64,000 nt of DNA from Promethearchaeota archaeon. GTDB lineage: Archaea; Asgardarchaeota; Lokiarchaeia; Sigyniarchaeales; SOKP01. How positions within the stretch are numbered: the first letter of the stretch is position 1; every line of letters starts with the position of its first letter. The notes beneath the pieces are model-generated. The model was not told the DNA's origin and made no database searches. It worked only from the letters and a program-made list of their open reading frames with translations. The translations under genes were made by a program, and so were the position numbers. The stretch covers positions 186,001 to 250,000 of the forward strand of contig JAUVXW010000001.1 of the NCBI GenBank assembly GCA_030603385.1, given 5' to 3'. Shown one piece after another: positions 1-10,268 of this stretch.

Positions 1-814
1 CTATATAAAGTTGTTCGTACTCATCTTTCCAATATCCTAATTCTTTTATTCGACGAGGACTTGTTATTAATTCAAATTTATTTCCTCGAATTCTTTGATT
101 GATCTTATTTGTATCATCATTTATAAAGATAAATTGGAATACCCCAAATGAAAATTTCTCTAAATCCCTTCCCTTTTCATTCATTGCTTTAACGATTTGT
201 TGTTTTTTAGTTTTATAGGTCTTGGAATCAATTCCTACAGGCATCCATCCATCTGCAATTTCCCCTGTCAGCTTTAAGGTTTTAGGACTATTAGCACCAA
301 TCCAGATTGGGATATCTGATACAGGTTTAGGAAGTAAAACCGCATTTTTCGCAGTATAGTATTGTCCTTCGAATGAAATATCCCTACCTTTATCCCAAAA
401 TAATTTCATAAAATTAATAGATTCCCTCATTTTGCCAAGCGCATGGTCGATTGGAATGCCATATGCCTTTAAATTCATCGCTTCTCCTGCTCCAATCCCT
501 AAAATAAGATTCCCTTCTGTAAGGTGGTTAATGGAGGTACACAACTGTGCTAGAACCGCGGGATGTATTCTATGAGGATCTGTAACAGCCGTTCCAAAAG
601 ATTTTCCTTTTACCAATTCTGCCATTGCACCAAACAATACCCAAGGGCTTAAGTAATCGTCAACTAAAGTACCACCCATACCCGATAGATGATCAGGAAG
701 CCACAGAGAATCCCAATTTTCCTTACTCGCTGCTATAACTTTTTTTCGAAAGAAGTCATAAGAATGAAGATAATATATTTGATGACCAAATTTTATTTCA
801 CTCAAATTTATCAC
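1..814 (-). CDS. LLM-class (luciferase-like, F420-dependent type) oxidoreductase, C-terminus off the window edge
   Basis: Reverse-strand translation reads LSEIKFGHQIYYLHSYDFFRKKVIAASKENWDSLWLPDHLSGMGGTLVDDYLSPWVLFGAMAELVKGKSFGTAVTDPHRIHPAVLAQLCTSINHLTEGNLILGIGAGEAMNLKAYGIPIDHA, typical of LLM proteins. Start is GTG at 814 or TTG at 805. Confidence 0.85.
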   Translation of the reverse strand, partial: MINLSEIKFGHQIYYLHSYDFFRKKVIAASKENWDSLWLPDHLSGMGGTLVDDYLSPWVLFGAMAELVKGKSFGTAVTDPHRIHPAVLAQLCTSINHLTEGNLILGIGAGEAMNLKAYGIPIDHALGKMRESINFMKLFWDKGRDISFEGQYYTAKNAVLLPKPVSDIPIWIGANSPKTLKLTGEIADGWMPVGIDSKTYKTKKQQIVKAMNEKGRDLEKFSFGVFQFIFINDDTNKINQRIRGNKFELITSPRRIKELGYWKDEYEQLYI

Positions 815-913
815 TCAAAAACTATTTAGATATTGTTAACAAATAGTATATAGTTTTAAAAATTCTTTCTTTCTTAAATTATTATATAGCAAATTAATAC
901 CAACACAAGAAAC

Positions 914-2191
914 ATGACGACATTTTGGGCTCCTGTATTACACATTTACCAACCACCTAACCAAGATCTTAAAGTTTTAAAATCAATAGACAAAGAATGC
1001 TATAAACCTTTATTTAGCTTAATGGAAGAATTTGATGATGTTAAATTTTGTTTAAATATCAGTGGTATTCTTATTGAGTTATTATATGAATTCGACTTAT
1101 CAGATACAATGGATTTATTAAAAAACTTAGTATCTGAAAGTAAAATTGAAATTGTCGGGACTGCTAAATATCATCCCATCCTCCCCTTAATCCAAAAAAA
1201 AGAAGCCCAATATCAAATTCAGATGAACGAAGAAATAAATAGGAGAGAATTTGGTCGATGGCAAAGAAAAGGTTTTTTTCCACCCGAACTGGCAATATCT
1301 GGAAGCGTTGCTAAATATATTCGTCAGTTAGGATACAAATGGGTTTTAATGAGTGGTATAGCTTGCTCTGAGGATTGGCCATACGATAAAATTTATACTT
1401 CTCATGATGGACTCCAATTATTTTTCAGGGATGATATTCTTAGTAACAAGATTTCCTTTAAAAATATATCAGCAAAAGAATTTATAAAAACAATTAAGGA
1501 GATTTTCCAGCCAAATGCAGACCCTAAGCAAAAATCTTTCACAGAGATTGATCGATATATTATTACTGCTATGGATGGCGAGACATTTGGCCATCATATT
1601 AAAAATTACGAAAAAACTTTTCTAAAAAAGGTATTAGATCTTATTAATGAGGAAGAAAGAATTAGAACTGTATTTGTTTCAGAATTGGATCGATTTTTTC
1701 CACTTAGTAATAAAAAAATCATCCCACGTGAATCGAGCTGGAGTACAACCTATGAAGATATTCAAGCAGGCATTCCTTATCCATTATGGAAACATCCAGA
1801 AAACAATATCCATAAGAATTATTGGAAACTAGTGAATAGTCTCAACAATTTAATGAATTTAGCTGACAATATAGATTTAACAACGGACAGGGAGATTGAG
1901 AATTACTATAACACCGCCAGATATTTCTATAATCGCGGAATCTATTCGTGTCCTACATGGTGGTCCAATCCTCAAAATGGAACTTGGAGCCCAAATCTTA
2001 TTTATAAAGGGATAGAATTACTCATGAGAGCTGCTCTGAATGCTCAAATGGCATTAGTTTACTCTGAAAAGTCTGATCAGAGTGATGTGTACTATGATTC
2101 CATCTCACTATATCACAGTTTACTTTTAATGGAATTATCTAATATTACAAAAAAGACCATGAAGAAGTATAATGAAAGTAGAAATACGTAA
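914..2191 (+). CDS. Glycoside hydrolase family 57-like protein
   Basis: 425 aa; starts FWAPVLHIYQPPNQ; later GFFPPELAIS and TAMDGETFGHH motifs. Confidence 0.85.
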   Translation: MTTFWAPVLHIYQPPNQDLKVLKSIDKECYKPLFSLMEEFDDVKFCLNISGILIELLYEFDLSDTMDLLKNLVSESKIEIVGTAKYHPILPLIQKKEAQYQIQMNEEINRREFGRWQRKGFFPPELAISGSVAKYIRQLGYKWVLMSGIACSEDWPYDKIYTSHDGLQLFFRDDILSNKISFKNISAKEFIKTIKEIFQPNADPKQKSFTEIDRYIITAMDGETFGHHIKNYEKTFLKKVLDLINEEERIRTVFVSELDRFFPLSNKKIIPRESSWSTTYEDIQAGIPYPLWKHPENNIHKNYWKLVNSLNNLMNLADNIDLTTDREIENYYNTARYFYNRGIYSCPTWWSNPQNGTWSPNLIYKGIELLMRAALNAQMALVYSEKSDQSDVYYDSISLYHSLLLMELSNITKKTMKKYNESRNT

Positions 2192-2193
2192 TT

Positions 2194-2580
2194 CTATATA
2201 TTAGTTGAAATCAATTCATTTAGAATTTCATTCCACTTATCTAAATGACGTACATACCAAGCTACTGAATCAGATTCTCCGCTCTCATTTTTAAATATTA
2301 TTTTTAAAAGAGGCCTAAATGCAGATCTATGCATATGAGATTTTGGATTTCTAATCTCAATGATAGACTTAACTGGAATTAATAACTCTTTTTTGGGTTT
2401 CCACATTCCAAAGTATAATTCTTTTTCTGTAAGTAATAAGACCCCATTCCCGCGAACTTTCCATGTCCCTAACGACTCTTGCCCAAAAAAATTGCTTGCG
2501 TCGTCAGCAATTAATACATTCTCATCCTTAAATTTCTCATGGATTTCATTTATTCTTTGTTTAAAATTTTTTTTTAACAT
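2194..2580 (-). CDS. Hypothetical protein, possibly PH/GRAM-like
   Basis: 128 aa ORF; GVLLLTEKELYFGMWKPKKELLIPVKSI pattern. Confidence 0.55.
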   Translation of the reverse strand: MLKKNFKQRINEIHEKFKDENVLIADDASNFFGQESLGTWKVRGNGVLLLTEKELYFGMWKPKKELLIPVKSIIEIRNPKSHMHRSAFRPLLKIIFKNESGESDSVAWYVRHLDKWNEILNELISTNI

Positions 2581-2908
2581 ATTATTATCAAGTTATAATT
2601 CTATATATTTTACATCAGTTATATTAATCATTCTGCCATGATCGAGGTCGAAATTGTGAAACTGGAAAAAAATCAGTTTATAAATTCATACGTGACATCG
2701 GAACACTGTCAGGTTTTTCGAAATGAAAAGCTCTTCTTACCTTCTCCGTACTGCTCATAAAATCTCAATTGAATCTAATTATTAATTAATGATAAAAATA
2801 TAAACATAAATTATTTAATACCTAGTTTATATATTAAACCAAATATAAATTTAAAAAGAATTTAGCTTGAAACCAGAGTTTTCTAAATTTTAAAGTAATT
2901 GGTAAATA

Positions 2909-3985
2909 ATGTCTAAAGATAACGAAAAAAAAATTAAATACTGCGTTTATTGTGGTGTTGATGTCGAAAAAAATAAAACTTATTGCCCAAATTGCGGTAA
3001 GCTAATTATAAAACTTAACTCAAGTGAAACACCAGCAGAACCACGTCCTATTCATAAACCAGTTTCCATGCAAAGGGTTGAAATTTCACGTAAATGTCCT
3101 GGTTGTGGTTCAATTGTTACCTCAACAATTTTAGAACAATGTCCGATATGCAATGCTACTTTAGAAAAAATTCCTGAGGTAAAAAAAATTGCTATCCAAA
3201 AAAAGCCAGGATTGATATTTACAGACAAAAAATTAGAACCCGAACAAAAATTTATATTGAAAAAGGATAAATGGAATTTAAAAGAAGGTTTAAATATCTT
3301 TGGAACTTGTATATACGTTTACATAATAGCCTTTTTTCTTATATATTTCTTATTAGTTTTTCAAGGGGAAGGTGATTCTATTGAACAAAATATTCAAATG
3401 CTTATAATAAGCCAAATTCCTGAAATGTTAATTGCTATTTATCCTATATATTACATACTCTCAAAAAATCATAACTATTCAAAATTAGGCTTTTTTAAAG
3501 ATTCTAAAAAAGTTCTAATAGGCATTTTTATAGGTGTAATAGGAGCAATTAGTTTAATATTACTCAACCTTTTTTACAATTCTTTAATCAGCTATTTAGC
3601 CGAGATAGGCTTGGACATTTTTGATATGGAAACTGAGATCATCATACAAAATCAAATTATTAGAGATGCAGATTTTATATATGTTTTCTTGCTTATAGTA
3701 TTAATTGCTATTGGAGCGGCATCATTAGAAATTGTATATAGAGGCGTTTTGCATAACACTTTAAAACAGAAATTTCGTAATGACGTTTATACAATTCTTT
3801 CGGTTGCATTGATCTATTCAATTTTTATTATATTTATATATCCTAATCCCGCCTACTTCTTATTGAATTTCTTGGGATTTGTAGTATTAGGAATTCTTTG
3901 GGAATTATCCGATGGGAACATTTATAGTACTCTCATTGCAAGTGTTTTTTATAACATTCTCTTAATTGTCTTAATCTATTTTTAG
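2909..3985 (+). CDS. Double zinc-ribbon protein fused to CPBP (CAAX protease-like) membrane domain
   Basis: CVYCGVDVEKNKTYCPNCG and CPGCGSIV..CPICNA, then multi-TM region with LEIVYRGVLHN. Confidence 0.7.
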   Translation: MSKDNEKKIKYCVYCGVDVEKNKTYCPNCGKLIIKLNSSETPAEPRPIHKPVSMQRVEISRKCPGCGSIVTSTILEQCPICNATLEKIPEVKKIAIQKKPGLIFTDKKLEPEQKFILKKDKWNLKEGLNIFGTCIYVYIIAFFLIYFLLVFQGEGDSIEQNIQMLIISQIPEMLIAIYPIYYILSKNHNYSKLGFFKDSKKVLIGIFIGVIGAISLILLNLFYNSLISYLAEIGLDIFDMETEIIIQNQIIRDADFIYVFLLIVLIAIGAASLEIVYRGVLHNTLKQKFRNDVYTILSVALIYSIFIIFIYPNPAYFLLNFLGFVVLGILWELSDGNIYSTLIASVFYNILLIVLIYF

Positions 3986-4103
3986 TTTTAACCTTTCATT
4001 ACTCCCTCAATATAAAATTTTAATAATAAGGAAAATCAATAATCTCTATAATTATTTCAATTATTTTTACACGATAAAATATTAGTAGATAGGAGTAAAA
4101 AGA

Positions 4104-4814
4104 TTGAGTAAGACGTTTTACAGAAATAAGGGTTCTAAGGACAATATAGTTATATCCCTTGCGGGGGTTCATGGAGTAGGTAAAACAACAGTCTTCAATC
4201 TTCTTAAAAAAATATTCAAAGATAATAATAAATTTAAATTTTTTCCTGAAAGATATGTAAAAAAACCGCCATTTCCGTTTGGTTCTTCAGATAAGCAGAT
4301 TGGTTTTAGAAGTGAACTTCATTTTCTTCAACAACTCATTAGAAGAAATCAAAATATTTTGAATTTTGATAATAATTACAACGGCAGAATAATAATATTA
4401 GATAGAACTCCTTTATGTGTATTAATATATTCTAAGAGTTTAAATCTTAAAGAGAAAGATTTTACTCTTATTCTAGATACTTATAATTCCATTAAGTGGA
4501 AAGAAAATTATATAATTTATTTGACTGCGAAACCTGATGTAATTTTAAAAAGGATAGTACAGAGAGGCTCACTTGATAAAATAAGAAGAGAGTGGAATGA
4601 GGATGATAACAACTATTTACTAAAAATTCTTGCTTATTATAAACAATTCTTATCTAATAAAACCAATGTGTTTCCTATTAACACAAATGATCTATCTCCA
4701 AAAGAAGTAGTCGATAAGATTAAGATAATAATTACTGACTTATCTGATTATTCTTTTGAGAAGATTGAACAATCTTCCACTACTCAAATGAATTTAGATA
4801 AGTTTTCAAAATAG
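4104..4814 (+). CDS. Thymidylate kinase / deoxynucleoside kinase-like P-loop protein
   Basis: GVHGVGKTTVFNLL P-loop; IILDRTPL; YLTAKPDVILKRIVQRG. Start is TTG. Confidence 0.75.
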   Translation: MSKTFYRNKGSKDNIVISLAGVHGVGKTTVFNLLKKIFKDNNKFKFFPERYVKKPPFPFGSSDKQIGFRSELHFLQQLIRRNQNILNFDNNYNGRIIILDRTPLCVLIYSKSLNLKEKDFTLILDTYNSIKWKENYIIYLTAKPDVILKRIVQRGSLDKIRREWNEDDNNYLLKILAYYKQFLSNKTNVFPINTNDLSPKEVVDKIKIIITDLSDYSFEKIEQSSTTQMNLDKFSK

Positions 4815-4906
4815 AATAATGAAAAAATATATTAAAATAGTCTTTCTATTTATACTTAAATCTCAAAATCTTATTCAATTCAAATTATCTTATAAAGGAA
4901 TAATAA

Positions 4907-5914
4907 ATGTCATCGATTGCTAAAGATATCCAAGAAAAAATGATGTATCTTTTAAAAGATGAAGAGAGTAAAACTGAATTAGAAAATTTGGCAGTCCTTG
5001 ATAGAGTAGGGATGAAAGTAGCAACCGCGTCTTCTTCAGAAGTTGATGCGGATGCAACATCGGCCTCAAGTACTGCTTTAATTGATTTAGGTTTAAGATT
5101 AAATCAAGCAACTGACCATGGGGCTTTAACTGAAATAATTTTACATAATTCCTCGGGATATAGCATATTAATGGCAATAAATGATGAATATATCGTATTT
5201 GGGGGGTTAAGAGCTGTCGTCCGGATAGGATTTTATCTAGGTTATTTGAGAGAATTAGCAAGAAAGCTGAATAAATTAATTTCTGGCGATGAAGAAACTG
5301 AAATGATGCTTTCTTTAGAAGCTTCAGAATTGGAGAAAATCAAGCAACAACAAATGGAGGAAAAGGTTTCAACCATTAAAAAGCCTTCAGTCGAACAAGA
5401 TAAAGCTGCTTTAGATGATTTATTAGGATTTTTGGATGATTGGGAAAAAGAAGGCGAAGAATTCGAGGATCTTGAAGCAGAAATTGATAATAATGTTGTC
5501 TCAATCCCAAAATCCATTGACCTTGGTATTGATCATGAAGTGAAAGAAATAGGGGAAACTATCACCCCTCAATTTGAAGAAACATCTATCTCTAAAACTC
5601 ATCCACAATTTAAAGTTTATGACGATGAAGTTCCTCCAATTGCTCTGGATGACTACACACCAATGGAAATTGAAGAGGATTTAGTTTCTGAGGAACCATC
5701 ACCTATAGAAGAAGCAACGACTTATGAGGAATCTCCTCCGGTAGAAGAATTGCCATCATCAGGTGAACTACCTTCTTTAGAAGAATTAGCACCTCCTGAT
5801 TTTGATATTGAATCTTCTGCTTCTGAATATGATACTGAATTTGTATTAGAGGAAGAATCAGAAACGTTAGGATCGGTGCTACGCGATCTCGGTTGGGACC
5901 AAGAAGAAGATTAA
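4907..5914 (+). CDS. Roadblock/LC7-domain-like protein with long acidic C-terminal tail
   Basis: N-terminal about 120 aa fits the roadblock fold (LAVLDRVGMKVATAS.., ILHNSSGYSILMAINDEYIVFGGL); tail is rich in E/D/P/S. Confidence 0.7.
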   Translation: MSSIAKDIQEKMMYLLKDEESKTELENLAVLDRVGMKVATASSSEVDADATSASSTALIDLGLRLNQATDHGALTEIILHNSSGYSILMAINDEYIVFGGLRAVVRIGFYLGYLRELARKLNKLISGDEETEMMLSLEASELEKIKQQQMEEKVSTIKKPSVEQDKAALDDLLGFLDDWEKEGEEFEDLEAEIDNNVVSIPKSIDLGIDHEVKEIGETITPQFEETSISKTHPQFKVYDDEVPPIALDDYTPMEIEEDLVSEEPSPIEEATTYEESPPVEELPSSGELPSLEELAPPDFDIESSASEYDTEFVLEEESETLGSVLRDLGWDQEED

Positions 5915-5938
5915 ACCCTATTTCGAAATTTTAATAAT

Positions 5939-6172
5939 TTAGTATCTTCTATCTTTCGAAACTATTTTTACATTTAAGGCTTCTGGTCCTTTTCCCTCTT
6001 TTGAATCCTAGATTTCGAATTCCACCTTATCTCCTATATCCAACTTGCGGAATCCCGACATATCTATATTAGAGAAGTGGACGAATATATTTTCTTGACC
6101 ATCAACATTAATGAATCCATATCCTTTTTTTGCATTAAACTATTTAATAAAACCTTTTAATCTATCAGACAT
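5939..6172 (-). pseudogene. Cold-shock (CspA-like) protein gene with two in-frame TAG codons
   Basis: Reverse-strand frame reads [75 protein letters not shown]. TAGs at 6142-6140 and 6010-6008; frame otherwise intact. Confidence 0.85.
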
Positions 6173-6342
6173 TTGCGTTTCTCCAATTTTAGTTATAGCA
6201 AATTAATTAAAATAACAAAAAAGCTTCTCATCTATAACGTAAAATAAAATTATATAGGAAAAGAAATTTTACTTTTAAATTTTTTTTAAATAAACTCTCA
6301 TATCTTAGATAAAATCAATAAATAATAATTTACTAGATTTAA

Positions 6343-7707
6343 GTGAATATGATTTTTGACAAAGTTCTACAAATTTATCAGGAATATTATATATGCGTCC
6401 ATTGTCTTGGTAGAATGTTTTCTCTTTTAGCATCACAAACAACAAACCAAAAAAGAGGAGACTCTTTATTACTTTCATTAACTATGGAAAATCATAGAAA
6501 GTATTTATCGAATAATAATCAGGAACAAAAAAAGGCAATATTTTATTTAAAATTATTAGCCGAAAAAGCTAAATATTTACCTGCTCAGACTGTATTAAAA
6601 AATGAGGGAATCGAATATACACTAAAGAATACAAACCGATCTTGTCATCTTTGCAATAACATTTTTTCAGAAATTGAGAAGTATGCTAAAAAAGGTATAG
6701 AAGTTCTTGAAGGAATTGAATTTAATAACTTCTTAGTTGGATCAACTCCAGACTCTCAAATAATAAATAAGGAGGATAGATTTAAAGCTGAATTTAACAT
6801 TTTAGAAGCAGAATCTTTTAAAAGTCATTTCAATCGTGTAGTCGGCAAAATTCTGATGGAAAAACTTAAGAAACCTCCTGAATTCAATAATCCAGATGTT
6901 TTATTAGTATATTTTATAGGTTATGAATTATTTAGTATCAAATTAAACCTGAAATCTCTTTTTATTTTTGGAAGATATAATAAATTAATGAGGGGAATCC
7001 CCCAAACTCACTGGTTTTGTAGAAATTGCATGGGAAAAGGATGTAAAATATGTAATTTTACTGGAAAACAATATTTAATAAGTGTAGAAGAATTGATAAG
7101 CCCAGAATTCATTAATGAATCAGAAGCTAAAGATTCTAAGTTTCATGGTGCTGGAAGAGAAGATATAGATGTGAGGATGCTAGGTTTAGGAAGACCATTC
7201 ATTCTCGAATTAAGAGATCCCAAAACTCGCAAATTAGATCTATCTAAAATAGAGAAAATTGTAAATCGAAAGAAGAAGAAGAAGGTTAGAATTCAAAAAT
7301 TAAGATATAGCAGTAAAAGAGAAGTGATCAGACTTAAAACAGAAGCAAAAGATACTAAAAAAGTTTATAAATCTTTAGTAGGATCTGACAATAAGATATC
7401 TAAAGAAGAATTTGAAGAAAAATTAAATAAATTGAAAAATACATTTGAAAATCAAGAAATCCATCAACGAACACCCAACAGGGTTTCCCATCGGCGTGCT
7501 GATAAAATTAGAAAGAAATATGTCTATAAAATAGAAGGGAAATATGTAAAATCTAATTTATTTGAATTTACAATCAAAACACAAGGGGGAACTTATATAA
7601 AGGAACTTATTAACGGCGACGATGGGAGAACATCTCCTTCTTTTTCAGAAATCTTTAAAACACCACTAACATGCAAAGAGTTAGATGTACTAGAAATCTT
7701 AATCTAA
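6343..7707 (+). CDS. pus10: tRNA pseudouridine(54/55) synthase Pus10
   Basis: CVHCLGRMFSLL, FCRNCMGKGCKICNFTGKQ, FHGAGREDIDVRMLGLGRPFILEL, GGTYIKELINGDDGRTSPS. Confidence 0.93.
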   Translation: MNMIFDKVLQIYQEYYICVHCLGRMFSLLASQTTNQKRGDSLLLSLTMENHRKYLSNNNQEQKKAIFYLKLLAEKAKYLPAQTVLKNEGIEYTLKNTNRSCHLCNNIFSEIEKYAKKGIEVLEGIEFNNFLVGSTPDSQIINKEDRFKAEFNILEAESFKSHFNRVVGKILMEKLKKPPEFNNPDVLLVYFIGYELFSIKLNLKSLFIFGRYNKLMRGIPQTHWFCRNCMGKGCKICNFTGKQYLISVEELISPEFINESEAKDSKFHGAGREDIDVRMLGLGRPFILELRDPKTRKLDLSKIEKIVNRKKKKKVRIQKLRYSSKREVIRLKTEAKDTKKVYKSLVGSDNKISKEEFEEKLNKLKNTFENQEIHQRTPNRVSHRRADKIRKKYVYKIEGKYVKSNLFEFTIKTQGGTYIKELINGDDGRTSPSFSEIFKTPLTCKELDVLEILI

Positions 7708-7936
7708 GATTGATACTAAATAAAACATTTATATAAAATCAAAAAATAAATAAACAATTATTTCATAATTGTTTGGTGCTTTTAACTCGTTCTATAGTAG
7801 ATCTATAAGGTATGAAATTATGGCTTCTAAGAATATTAAGTTTAATAAAAAAGTAAATAAATCATGTAATATGTTATAATTTAATTAGAGCCTGTATAAC
7901 AACTCCTTTGGGCTTTATTAAGAACAGGAAAAAATC

Positions 7937-8242
7937 ATGACTTCTCACAAGGGCTATAGGAAAAAAACTCGCCAAAAGCACAGAAAAAACGTTCGTAAAC
8001 GAGGACTTGGAAGTATTGAAAAATATTTAATAGATTATGAAGTAAATGATAAAGTTGATATAATTACTGACTCCTCTCAACATAAGGAAGGGATGCCTCA
8101 CTTTCGTTATCACGGACGTACTGGCACGATCGTTGGCCAACGAGGGCGCTGTTATATAGTGGAAGTAAAATTAGGGAACTCAACAAAAACTCTAATTATT
8201 GGTACAGAACACCTAAGATTAAATCCTGTTTCTATAAAATAA
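7937..8242 (+). CDS. rpl21e: 50S ribosomal protein L21e
   Basis: KGYRKKTRQKHRKNVRKRG..; MPHFRYHGRTGTIVGQRGRCYIVEVKLGN. Confidence 0.95.
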   Translation: MTSHKGYRKKTRQKHRKNVRKRGLGSIEKYLIDYEVNDKVDIITDSSQHKEGMPHFRYHGRTGTIVGQRGRCYIVEVKLGNSTKTLIIGTEHLRLNPVSIK

Positions 8243-8261
8243 AATATATATCAATATTGGT

Positions 8262-8633
8262 ATGGCAATGTCTGGACGAAAAATAGACGAAAAACCGGTT
8301 TCCATCCCGGAAGTAAAAGAAATGATGGAATATGTAAAGGAACAAATGGAAGAAGTTGATTCTGAAGAAGGGATGTCTCATTTTCAAGAAATTACTTATA
8401 ATTATGTTAATAAATTTGCCAAAATAGATGTCACAAAGGCAAAAAAAATAAAAAAGTTTCTTATGGATAAGTATGATTTTGAAGAAATTTATACGATTAA
8501 TATTATTAACATCTTTCCAAAATCAGTTCCGGAGCTTAGGGTTATACTTGAAAAATCTTTTACAGGAAAAACATTAAATGACGAACAGTTAGAAGTTGTT
8601 TTAGAGGAGCTAGAAGAAATCGAATCATCTTAA
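8262..8633 (+). CDS. rpoF: DNA-directed RNA polymerase subunit F (Rpb4-like)
   Basis: Size, motif and position between L21e and DUF655; PKSVPELRVILEKSFTGKTLNDEQLEVVLEELEE. Confidence 0.85.
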   Translation: MAMSGRKIDEKPVSIPEVKEMMEYVKEQMEEVDSEEGMSHFQEITYNYVNKFAKIDVTKAKKIKKFLMDKYDFEEIYTINIINIFPKSVPELRVILEKSFTGKTLNDEQLEVVLEELEEIESS

Positions 8634-8756
8634 TTTAGATCGAAGAATTTATAAATCTATATTGTTTTAAATTTTAATGTACTACCCCAATTCATTAAGT
8701 AGTTTATAAAAATTAAAATTTTAAAATGGCTAACGGAAAAGTAAAAATTAAAATTA

Positions 8757-9407
8757 TTGGTAATGATGGAAAGAAGAGATCGATACAGAGGTCCTCCTCG
8801 CAGAAGAGGTTATCAAAGTGGTCCCAGAAAGAAAAAACAGTTTATAAAAAAATTTCGGGAAATTGTAATCTTAGATCTTCTTTTGCATGGTCATCCCGAG
8901 GAAGATAGACCAAGCTGGGCAAAAAAACCGATAGCCCAAGTTCTTACTTTTCCAGATTTTGTTCTTTATGAAGTTAAAATAAATAAAAACTCTGATATTA
9001 AAGTTCAAGAACAAAAAACCTATGAGGGATTTTTAAACGAAGATAAATTAAGAGAAGTCTTAAAGAAAATCGATTTTAATGATTTAACTAGCACATCAAA
9101 AGCGTTAATTCTGCCCATTCTTGAAAAGGAGGTTTTAAAATATGAGGAAGAATTTATCAATTTCTTTAATAACTCTACTTCGATTACACCTAGAATGCAC
9201 GCTTTAAAATTACTACCAGGGATAGGTCAAAAACATATGTGGGAAATCCTTGAAGCAAGAGAAAGACAAAAATTCGTAACATTTCAAGATATTTCTGACA
9301 GAACGAGTATATCAAATCCAGCCAAACTAATTTCTCAAAGAATTATAAAAGAACTCCAACGAGATGTAAAGTACTACCTTTTTAGTAAAACTCAAAAATA
9401 TGAATAA
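8757..9407 (+). CDS. DUF655 family protein (helix-hairpin-helix/OB type)
   Basis: ILDLLLHGHPEEDRPSWAKKPIAQVLTFPDFVLYEV; LKLLPGIGQKHMWEILEARE; between rpoF and ksgA. Real start probably ATG at 8763/8766. Confidence 0.9.
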   Translation: MVMMERRDRYRGPPRRRGYQSGPRKKKQFIKKFREIVILDLLLHGHPEEDRPSWAKKPIAQVLTFPDFVLYEVKINKNSDIKVQEQKTYEGFLNEDKLREVLKKIDFNDLTSTSKALILPILEKEVLKYEEEFINFFNNSTSITPRMHALKLLPGIGQKHMWEILEARERQKFVTFQDISDRTSISNPAKLISQRIIKELQRDVKYYLFSKTQKYE

Positions 9408-9412
9408 ATAAT

Positions 9413-10255
9413 ATGAATTTTAAAGATGTACAACTAATCCTTAATCAATTGGATTTCAAGCCTAAAAAACATTTAGGTCAAAATTTTTTAACCAACACAA
9501 ATATATTAGAAAAAATAATAAATTTGTCTGAGATTTCAAGAGAGGATATTATATTAGAAGTTGGACCTGGTATAGGTGCATTAACAGAATCATTAATAGA
9601 AAAAGCAAAGAAAGTATATGGAGTTGAAATTGACCCGATTCTTAGCAAATATCTTTCAGAAAAATTCTCAATATATAACAATATTGAAATAATTAATGAT
9701 GACATCTTAAAAGTTGATATACCATCACACAATAAGGCTATATCAAATGTTCCATATAAGATAACTGGGCCTATCTTAGGAAAAGTGTTTTTCAAAAAAA
9801 ATCCTCCTCAAGGGATATTGACTATTGAAAAAAGTATTGCAGACCGAGTTTTTTTATCTGAAAATTATAAGAGATTTTCTAGAATTAGCATAGGTTTAAA
9901 TTCTTTTATGGAACCAGTTGTAAAATATTCAATTCCGCGAAATAGCTTCTATCCTATTCCAAAAATTGATCTTACTCTTATTAAAATTGTTCCCAAAGAA
10001 AGTCTAAATCCTATTTTATTGAAGGAAGAATCAGTTCAATTATTTTTAAAATTTATTGCTGGAATCATGCCATACAAAAATAAAAACATCGTTAATGCCC
10101 TCTACTTTTTTTTTAAAGCTAATAATGACCCTTACCATACAAAAGTGAAAATTTTAGAAATTTTACACGAAAATAACTATGAAAATAAAAAATTATTTAA
10201 CTTTAAAATTGAAGAATTTATTGAACTAAGCAAAATTTTTTTATTCCTAAATTAA
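9413..10255 (+). CDS. ksgA: 16S rRNA adenine dimethyltransferase KsgA/Dim1
   Basis: KKHLGQNFLTN; ILEVGPGIGALTESL; ISNVPYKITGPIL. Confidence 0.95.
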   Translation: MNFKDVQLILNQLDFKPKKHLGQNFLTNTNILEKIINLSEISREDIILEVGPGIGALTESLIEKAKKVYGVEIDPILSKYLSEKFSIYNNIEIINDDILKVDIPSHNKAISNVPYKITGPILGKVFFKKNPPQGILTIEKSIADRVFLSENYKRFSRISIGLNSFMEPVVKYSIPRNSFYPIPKIDLTLIKIVPKESLNPILLKEESVQLFLKFIAGIMPYKNKNIVNALYFFFKANNDPYHTKVKILEILHENNYENKKLFNFKIEEFIELSKIFLFLN

Positions 10256-10268
10256 AACTACTGAGGAT

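Noticed and set aside
2639-2764. 41-aa ORF MIEVEIVKLEKNQFINSYVTSEHCQVFRNEKLFLPSPYCS
   Set aside because: Very short with no recognisable family; too little evidence to call a gene.
4920-5261. 113-aa minus-strand ORF
   Set aside because: Antisense to the roadblock-domain gene, Leu/His/Gln-rich composition typical of a shadow ORF.
7740-7936. Possible structured leader or RNA upstream of L21e
   Set aside because: Only weak 4-bp complementarity (AGCC/GGCT) and no tRNA or riboswitch hallmarks.
8726-8908. 60-aa plus-strand ORF MANGKVKIKIIGN..
   Set aside because: Overlaps the DUF655 gene in another frame; DUF655 translation is clearly the real one.
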